Of a stretch of 64,000 bases of DNA, positions 58,723-64,000 are shown piece after piece. Every line of letters begins with the position of its first letter. Within the stretch, counting starts at the first letter, position 1. Below the pieces are notes generated by a model, which made no database searches, was not told the DNA's origin, and saw only the letters and a program-made list of their open reading frames with translations. Source of the DNA: Rhodococcus rhodnii (GTDB taxonomy: Bacteria; Actinomycetota; Actinomycetes; Mycobacteriales; Pseudonocardiaceae). The stretch covers positions 248,001-312,000 of the forward strand of contig JOAA01000009.1 of the NCBI GenBank assembly GCA_000720375.1, given 5' to 3'. A program made the translations under genes and the position numbers.

Positions 58723-59790
58723 GTGGGTGTGCTGGTGCGGTCGGGTGGCTGGAGAGGTGCCTTGGTGCGCAGGGTCGTCCTTGCCGCGCTGGGGACCCTG
58801 ATCGCCGGCCTGCTGAGCGCTGTTCCCGCAGCTGGGCAGGACGAGCCGGAGCAGCCGACGACGGTGGCCGGTCTCCTGGGCTACTACAAGGACTTGAGCA
58901 ACCGGGCCGAGCGGGTGAACGAGGACCTGCTGCGTATCCAGGAGGAGCTCGAGGCCAAGCGCGCGGAGTCCAAGAACGCCGGTCAGCGAGCCGACGCCGC
59001 CCGTAAGCAGGCCGATGAGTCCCGTGCCCGCGTCACCCAGGCCCAGCAGGACAAGTCCCGGGTGGATGCGCTGCTGTCCGGCACCGGCGACCTGAACGCG
59101 ATGAACGTGTTCCTCACCGGCAGTAGCCGTGACGACGTTGTGTCACGGATGCAGGCCGCCAGCATGGCCTCGCAGCTCAGCGGCACCGCCGCCGAGCAGG
59201 GCAGGCGGGCGATCGCCGAGGCCGAGCGGGCCGCGAAGGACGCGACCGCCGCGCAGAACGACGTCCGCAGGTCCGAGGTCGCCTTAGAGGCGGGCGCTGC
59301 TCAGGTGCAGCGCCGCCGCGACGAGCTGGCCAAGCAGATCGACCTGGTCAAGGCCGCGATCGAGCAGTTGACGCCCGAGCAGAAGGCGATTCTCGCCGAC
59401 AACGGCGACAGCCCGGCCACGGTGAACATCCCGAACGGTGATGTCGGCGCGGTGCTGCGATACGCCGTCGCTCAGATCGGTCTCCCGTACGTGTGGGGTG
59501 CCGAAGGTCCGGACTCGTTCGACTGCTCGGGACTGATGCAGACCGCCTACCGGGTCGCCGGCGTGAACCTGCCGCGGGTGTCGATCCAGCAGTCGGGCGT
59601 TGGCCAGGCGATTCCGCGTGACCAGGTCCGCGCGGGCGACATGATCTTCTACTTCAACCCGGTGCACCACGTGGCCATGGCCATCGACGGCAACCGCGCC
59701 GTGCACGCGCCCAGCGCGGGTCAGAACGTCAAGATCGCGCCGATCAACTCGATCGGGCCGATCACAGTCATCCGCCGGGTACTGAACTAA
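58723..59790 (+). CDS. Secreted NlpC/P60 peptidoglycan endopeptidase (RipA-like)
   Basis: A 355-residue secreted cell-wall hydrolase. A signal peptide ends near PAAGQ (about residue 38). A long coiled coil (about 55-220, EELEAKRAESKNAGQRADAA) leads into a C-terminal NlpC/P60 domain with Cys268 in DSFDCSGLMQTAYR, His in NPVHHVAMAID, and HAPSAGQ. This architecture matches RipA-type endopeptidases that cleave between D-Glu and meso-DAP, with the coiled coil acting in autoinhibition. The GTG has GGGGGAC upstream. Codon 188 is TTA. The stop shares a 4-bp CTAA with the convergent repressor gene. Confidence 0.92.
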   Translation: MGVLVRSGGWRGALVRRVVLAALGTLIAGLLSAVPAAGQDEPEQPTTVAGLLGYYKDLSNRAERVNEDLLRIQEELEAKRAESKNAGQRADAARKQADESRARVTQAQQDKSRVDALLSGTGDLNAMNVFLTGSSRDDVVSRMQAASMASQLSGTAAEQGRRAIAEAERAAKDATAAQNDVRRSEVALEAGAAQVQRRRDELAKQIDLVKAAIEQLTPEQKAILADNGDSPATVNIPNGDVGAVLRYAVAQIGLPYVWGAEGPDSFDCSGLMQTAYRVAGVNLPRVSIQQSGVGQAIPRDQVRAGDMIFYFNPVHHVAMAIDGNRAVHAPSAGQNVKIAPINSIGPITVIRRVLN

Positions 59791-60974
59791 CCAGCCACGG
59801 TCGCGGTGATGAACGGGTCCGGGTCGGCGACGATGGCCCGGACCGCCGACGCCGCCGCGCCGCGCACCGCGGCTTCGGTTCCCAGCGTGGAGCGCAGGAT
59901 CCGCATTTGTGACCAGGCCGCGCTGACCACTCGGACGTTCAGCTCGTCCAGCAGCAGTTCGTGCAGCCACGGTTCGATGCGGGCGTAGGTTCCGCCGAGC
60001 ACGATCGTCGGCACGTCCAACAGGTTGACCACATTGGACAGTGCGGTGCCCAGCCAGCGGGCGGCCGACCGTGTCGCGGTGATCGCCTTGCGGTCGTTGT
60101 CCTGCAACCGGAGCACCAACGTGTCGACGTCCGGTACGCCTGCCTGCTGCAGGATCGTGTCCTGGCCGGCCATCGCCTCGAGGCAGCCGCGGGCGCCGCA
60201 GGAGCATTGCGGCCCTTTGGAATCCACCGGCAGATGGCCGATTTCGCCGCCGAATCCACGGACTCCTTCGAACAGCACGCCGTCCATCACGATGCCCGCG
60301 CCGATGCCGATTTCGCCGGACACGTGCACGAAGTCGCGCAGGTCCTCGTGGCCGCCGCCCCACATTTCGCCGAGTGCGGCGAAGTTCGCCTCGTTGCCCA
60401 CCATGATCGCGGTGTCGCCGAGGTCGGTGCGGTCCCGCAGCTCGGCCTGTAGGTCCACGTCGCGCCAGCCGAGGTTCGGTGCCGTACGCAGGAATCCGGT
60501 CGAGGACTCGACCAGGCCGGGGACCGCGACGCCGACACCGCCGACCTGGACGGGCAGTTCCGCCACGGCAGTCCGGATGGCACGGGCCACTTTGACCAGC
60601 ACGCGGTTCGCAGGCTGGGATCGGTTGTCCACCGGGCGGATGCGCTGGCTGCTGACCGAACCGGTCAAATCGACCAAACAGGTCGCGATGTAGTCGACGC
60701 CGATCTCCACGCCAAGCCCATGTGGACCGTCGGGCGACAGCGACAGCGAGGTGCCGCGCCTGCCGGGGCCGTCGCGTCGCGCCGGTTCGCCGTCGACCAC
60801 GAGATCGGCCGCGATCGCCCGGTCGACAAGGCTGGACACCGTCGCCTTGGTCAGCCCGGTCCGGGCGGCGACGCCTGCGCGTGAGATTCCAGGGGAGTCC
60901 GCGATCGCGCCGAGCACGAGCGCGGAGTTGTGCCGGCGGACGGTGTGCTGGCCGGCTGGCCTCGGCTGGGTCAC
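59787..60974 (-). CDS. xylR: ROK-family xylose repressor (XylR-like)
   Basis: A 395-residue ROK regulator. N-terminal winged HTH: SRAGVAARTGLTKATVSSLV. The ROK sugar-binding domain has GVEIGVDYIATCLVDLTG, NEANFAALGEMWGG and EIGHLPVDSKGPQCSCGARG with the CxCGxxGCLE-type zinc motif (CSCGARGCLE). It is divergent from xylA with a 106-bp gap, the classic XylR arrangement, so xylose-relieved repression of xylA is expected. No xylulokinase gene is adjacent. Confidence 0.92.
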   Translation of the reverse strand: MTQPRPAGQHTVRRHNSALVLGAIADSPGISRAGVAARTGLTKATVSSLVDRAIAADLVVDGEPARRDGPGRRGTSLSLSPDGPHGLGVEIGVDYIATCLVDLTGSVSSQRIRPVDNRSQPANRVLVKVARAIRTAVAELPVQVGGVGVAVPGLVESSTGFLRTAPNLGWRDVDLQAELRDRTDLGDTAIMVGNEANFAALGEMWGGGHEDLRDFVHVSGEIGIGAGIVMDGVLFEGVRGFGGEIGHLPVDSKGPQCSCGARGCLEAMAGQDTILQQAGVPDVDTLVLRLQDNDRKAITATRSAARWLGTALSNVVNLLDVPTIVLGGTYARIEPWLHELLLDELNVRVVSAAWSQMRILRSTLGTEAAVRGAAASAVRAIVADPDPFITATVAG

Positions 60975-61035
60975 GACGTCATGCTAGTGGGGTGGGTGGT
61001 GAACCGGCGGTTGCCTCACCAGTGCGCCCCCGATA

Positions 61036-61052
61036 AGTTTAGGCATCGAACT
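61036..61052. promoter_or_regulatory. Possible XylR site upstream of xylA
   Basis: AGTT-TAGGCATCG-AACT, a short interrupted inverted repeat in the most A/T-rich part of the xylR-xylA gap, 28 bp before the xylA start. The arms are only 4 bp, so this is tentative. Confidence 0.3.
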
Positions 61053-61080
61053 ATTAGAGGCTCGATCTGAAGGAGACACC

Positions 61081-62250
61081 GTGACAGATCTGCCAACTCG
61101 TGCGGACAAATTCAGCTTCGGCTTGTGGACCGTGGGGTGGCGGGCGGTTGACCCATTCGGTGAGGCGACCAGGCCCGCGCTCGACCCGGTCGAGACGGTG
61201 CACCGGTTGGCCGAACTGGGCGCGTACGGCGTGACCTTCCATGACGACGACCTGATCCCGTTCGGCTCGGACGACGCCGAACGCGACCGCCTGATCAGCC
61301 GGTTCAAGCAGGCATTGCAGGAAACCGGCCTGGTCGTGCCCATGGCCACGACGAACCTGTTCAACCACCCGGTCTTCCGCGACGGCGGTCTGACGAGCAA
61401 CGACCGCGCTGTCCGCCGGTACGCGATGCGCAAGGTCATGCGCAACATGGACCTGGCCGCCGAACTCGGCGCGCAGACGTACGTGCTGTGGGGCGGCCGT
61501 GAGGGCTCGGAGACCGACGCGGCCAAGGACGTCGCCGCCGCGCTGGACCGCTACCGCGAGGGCATCGACACGCTCGCGCAGTACTCGATCGACCAGGGCT
61601 ACGGTCTCAAGCTGGCCCTGGAGCCCAAGCCGAACGAGCCGCGCGGCGACATCTTCCTGCCGACCATCGGGCACGCCCTGGGGTTCATCTCGACGCTGCA
61701 GCACCACGAGATCGTCGGGCTGAACCCGGAGGTCGGGCACGAGCAGATGGCCGGCCTGAACTTCGTGCACGGCATCGGCCAGGCGTTGTGGCAGGGCAAG
61801 CTGTTCCACATCGACCTCAACGGCCAGAAGGGCCCGCGCTACGACCAGGACCTGATCTTCGGCCACGGCGACCTGCTGTCCGCGTTCTTCCTCGTCGACC
61901 TGTTGGAGAACGGCGGCTACGAAGGCCCACGGCACTTCGACTACAAGCCGCTGCGCACCGAGGACATCGACGGCGTCTGGGCCAGCGCGGCCGCCAACAT
62001 GCGCAGCTACCTGTTGCTGCGTGACCGTGCCAAGGCCTTCCGGGCCGATGAGGAGGTGCAGGACGCGCTGGCGGCCTCCCGGGTGCCGGAGCTGTCGGTT
62101 CCGACACTTTCGCCGGGGGAGACCTGGCAGGAACTGCGTGCCGACCGTTCGGCGTACGAGGACTTCGACCCGGACAAGGCCGCGGAGCGGGGATACGGGT
62201 TCGTCCGGCTGTCGCAACTGGCCCTCGAACACGCGATCGGCGCGCGCTAG
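61081..62250 (+). CDS. xylA: Xylose isomerase
   Basis: A 389-residue class I (actinobacterial) xylose isomerase converting D-xylose to D-xylulose. The catalytic His is in [13 protein letters not shown] (about 55), metal ligands appear in [16 protein letters not shown] (Glu, Lys), [26 protein letters not shown] and HFDYKP, and VLWGGREG is the conserved signature. The length equals Streptomyces enzymes. GTG start with AAGGAG 6 nt upstream. It is regulated most likely by the divergent ROK repressor. A large palindromic element follows its stop. Confidence 0.97.
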   Translation: MTDLPTRADKFSFGLWTVGWRAVDPFGEATRPALDPVETVHRLAELGAYGVTFHDDDLIPFGSDDAERDRLISRFKQALQETGLVVPMATTNLFNHPVFRDGGLTSNDRAVRRYAMRKVMRNMDLAAELGAQTYVLWGGREGSETDAAKDVAAALDRYREGIDTLAQYSIDQGYGLKLALEPKPNEPRGDIFLPTIGHALGFISTLQHHEIVGLNPEVGHEQMAGLNFVHGIGQALWQGKLFHIDLNGQKGPRYDQDLIFGHGDLLSAFFLVDLLENGGYEGPRHFDYKPLRTEDIDGVWASAAANMRSYLLLRDRAKAFRADEEVQDALAASRVPELSVPTLSPGETWQELRADRSAYEDFDPDKAAERGYGFVRLSQLALEHAIGAR

Positions 62251-62262
62251 CCCCCGCCCCGC

Positions 62263-62383
62263 GTGTCCACCTTTGCAGCACACCGAGATGCACTTTCGGG
62301 CACGGTGAAATTCCCGCTCTCGCAGAGCAAGGGGAATTTCACTGTGCCGAATGGTGGACACACCGTGCTGGAATGGTGGACAC
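62263..62383. repeat. 121-bp compound palindromic element after xylA
   Basis: Outer arms GTGTCCACCTTTGCAGCAC (62263-62281) and its 17/19-matching inverse (62365-62383) enclose a 50-bp hairpin at 62299-62348. Inner arms are GGCACGGTGAAATTCCC and GGGAATTTCACTGTGCC, with a further GCTCT-CGC-AGAGC tip. GAATGGTGGACAC is present twice (62349-62361, 62371-62383). It can act as a terminator for xylA and the convergent aminotransferase-like gene, and it resembles a REP/MITE-like repeat in layout. Confidence 0.85.
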
Positions 62384-62394
62384 GGCTTGGGTGG

Positions 62395-63594
62395 TCAGCT
62401 GCGGCTGATCTGGTGGATGGCGGCGATCAGCCTGTCTACATCGGACTCGTCGGTGTAGGGCGCGACTCCGGCACGGACCGCGCCCGCATCGCCGAGGCCC
62501 AGCCACCGCGCGCACTCCAGTGCGTAGAACGTCCCGGCCGGCGCGTTCACGCCACGCGCCGCCAGTTCGCGGTAGATCTCGGCCGGTGGGACCCCGTCCA
62601 TGGTGAACAACGCGGTCGGCGTCCGGTCCCGGTTCGGGGAACCGTGCAAACGGACCAGTCCGGACAGTCCGGCCTCCAACCGCTTGAGCATCGCGCTTTC
62701 GTGCTGCTCCAACGCCTGCATCGACTGGGCCAGCCGGGTCCGGCGTGGTCCCGTTCCTGACGTGAGGTCGGCCAGGAAGTCGATCGCCGCCGTGGTTCCG
62801 GCGAGTTGTTCGTACGGCAGGGTTCCGTACTCGAAGCGTTCCGGCACGGCATTGGTCGACGGCAACAGCTTGTCGGGCCGCAGTGTCTCCAACAGCGCTG
62901 GCCGGGCCGCGACGATACCCATGTGCGGGCCCAGGAACTTGTACGGGGAACAAGCGAAGAGGTCCGCGCCCATCGCTTCGACGTCCACCCACGCGTGCGG
63001 TGTGAGGTGCACGCCGTCCACGTAGACCAGCGCTCCTGCCTTGCGGGCGTGTGGCGTGATGCGGGCGATGGATGGCCTGGTGCCCAACAGGTTCGAGGCC
63101 GCCGTCACCGCGACGACACGGGTCCGGTCGGTGAGCAGGCTGGTGACCGCCGAGACCGGCAGTTCACCGGTTGCCCGGTCGAACTCGGCCCAACGGACCC
63201 GCACGTCGTGGGCTTCCGCGGCCTGGACCCACGGGCGGACGTTGGCGTCGTGGTCCAGCCTGGTGACGATCACCTCGTCACCCGGTCGCCATTGTTTGGC
63301 CAGCGTGCGGGACAGGTCGTAGGTCAGCTGGGTCATGCTGCGGCCGAAGATGATGCCCGACGGTTGTGCGCCGAGCAGGTCGGCGGCGGCTTGCCGGGCC
63401 GAGGCGACGATGTGCTCGACCCTCAACTCGGCTGCGGTGATCGATCCGCGGTTGGCCAGCCCGGACAGCAGGGCGTCGGCGACGGCCTTCGCCACCACAT
63501 CCGGCACCTGGGACCCGCCAGGGCCGTCGAAGTGGGCGATGCCCTCCTGCAGGGCCGGGAAATGCGCACGAACAGCCGCTACGTCGAATGGCAC
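62395..63594 (-). CDS. Cysteine-desulfurase-like class V aminotransferase
   Basis: A 399-residue fold-type I PLP enzyme of the cysteine desulfurase-like group. The start has FPALQEGIAHFDGPGGSQVP, the Asp-His region is VYVDGVHLTPHA, and the PLP lysine is Lys219 in CSPYKFLGPHMG. The Cys-containing mobile loop of true IscS/SufS enzymes is not evident. In this family the reaction is mostly unknown. It is divergent from a TetR gene, with a palindrome in between. Confidence 0.87.
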   Translation of the reverse strand: MPFDVAAVRAHFPALQEGIAHFDGPGGSQVPDVVAKAVADALLSGLANRGSITAAELRVEHIVASARQAAADLLGAQPSGIIFGRSMTQLTYDLSRTLAKQWRPGDEVIVTRLDHDANVRPWVQAAEAHDVRVRWAEFDRATGELPVSAVTSLLTDRTRVVAVTAASNLLGTRPSIARITPHARKAGALVYVDGVHLTPHAWVDVEAMGADLFACSPYKFLGPHMGIVAARPALLETLRPDKLLPSTNAVPERFEYGTLPYEQLAGTTAAIDFLADLTSGTGPRRTRLAQSMQALEQHESAMLKRLEAGLSGLVRLHGSPNRDRTPTALFTMDGVPPAEIYRELAARGVNAPAGTFYALECARWLGLGDAGAVRAGVAPYTDESDVDRLIAAIHQISRS

Positions 63595-63620
63595 AGTCGC
63601 GAGCGTACTTGCGTGAAGGC

Positions 63621-63637
63621 GTGAATCACTGGTTCAC
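63621..63637. promoter_or_regulatory. Candidate TetR operator
   Basis: GTGAATC-ACT-GGTTCAC, a 17-bp near-palindrome with one mismatch, in the 50-bp gap between the divergent cysteine-desulfurase-like and TetR genes. Confidence 0.5.
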
Positions 63638-63644
63638 TTCTTGT

Positions 63645-64000
63645 GTGCCGTACCGCCGGACCCCGCGAGTGCAGGCGCGCATGGACACCGTGCGTGCCGC
63701 GATTCTCGTCGCGGGCGTTGACCTGCTGTCCGAGCAGGGCTACGCCGGGTGCTCGGTGGCAGCGGTCGCGGCCCGCGCGGGCATCGCCACGGGCAGCGTC
63801 TACAAGCACTTCGCCAGCAAGGCGGAGCTGTCGGTCGAGCTGTTCCGGTTCGTGGTCAACCATGAGGTCGACGCGGTCGCCAAGGCCGCCGCGCAGCCCG
63901 GTGACCTTGTCGACCGGATCGTCTCGGTCGCGGTCACGTTCGCTTCCCGCGCGCTGCAATCCCCGAGGCTGGCGTACGCGTTGCTCGTCGAACCGGTCGA
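63645..64000 (+). CDS. TetR-family regulator, truncated by the window edge
   Basis: A GTG start at 63645 begins VPYRRTPRVQARMDTVRAAI, with HTH CSVAAVAARAGIATGSVYKHFAS. About 118 codons are visible and the frame stays open to the right edge. It is divergent from the cysteine-desulfurase-like gene, which it may repress through the palindrome at 63621-63637. Confidence 0.87.
   Translation, partial: MPYRRTPRVQARMDTVRAAILVAGVDLLSEQGYAGCSVAAVAARAGIATGSVYKHFASKAELSVELFRFVVNHEVDAVAKAAAQPGDLVDRIVSVAVTFASRALQSPRLAYALLVEPV

Overview
The window reads as chromosomal DNA of a high-GC Actinomycetota, most likely a Pseudonocardiales-type filamentous actinomycete. Evidence: GC-rich codon third positions, many GTG and occasional TTG starts, an ECF41 sigma factor, a conservon-type signalling operon, a DUF3558 lipoprotein, a DUF574 methyltransferase, a LAL-type LuxR regulator and a DprE2-like reductase. 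The genus cannot be fixed from the sequence. No rRNA, tRNA, CRISPR array or replication origin was recognised.

Layout. 1-4180: the start of a TetR gene, an aminotransferase, an MHYT sensor and an aldehyde dehydrogenase. 4583-19863: the centrepiece, a tightly overlapping plus-strand operon for a Pfa-like (PUFA-synthase-like) iterative type I synthase. It encodes a tandem TIM-barrel oxidoreductase-KS-AT-ACP-KR protein, a KS-AT-DH-AcpS-like protein, a free ACP, an alpha/beta hydrolase, a GT1 glycosyltransferase, a membrane-anchored zinc-ribbon methyltransferase and a galactokinase-like protein with degenerate GHMP motifs. All activities for an iterative acyl or polyene chain, its release and its glycosylation/methylation are present, so a glycosylated secondary lipid is the best inference. 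19941-22116: a DUF574 methyltransferase, then an ECF41 sigma factor with a textbook self-promoter and its usual carboxymuconolactone-decarboxylase partner. 22108-24080: an ActP/DUF485 acetate-type symporter pair. 24364-27782: conservon genes A, B and C without the GTPase gene D.

27754-36722: small metabolic and regulatory units (F420-type oxidoreductase/TetR, MarR/lipoprotein, TauE-like exporter/SDR/TetR, NCS1 permease/GntR, secreted proteins, VIT1-like transporter), several with clear inverted-repeat operators. 36878-43449: a secreted ThuA-ricin lectin protein, a compound palindrome, HIT hydrolase, D-cysteine desulfhydrase-like enzyme, TetR/DoxX pair and an MFS exporter. 43539-53849: DUF3558 lipoprotein, a large protein of unknown function, LAL regulator, DUF1015, DprE2-like SDR, DUF305 lipoprotein and a DadA-like oxidase/aldehyde dehydrogenase pair. 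53883-55194: an IS605/607-like element carrying an apparently intact stand-alone TnpB. 55212-64000: BVMO/DUF2993/small-protein operon, MT0933-like antitoxin, RipA-like NlpC/P60 peptidase, XylR (ROK)/XylA, a second compound palindrome, a cysteine-desulfurase-like enzyme and the start of another TetR gene.

The most novel content is the Pfa-like glycolipid operon with its odd accessory proteins. Also notable are the two ~120-bp compound palindromes, the lone TnpB, the D-less conservon and a recurring arrangement in which convergent genes share their stop codons in a 4-bp CTAA/CTAG.
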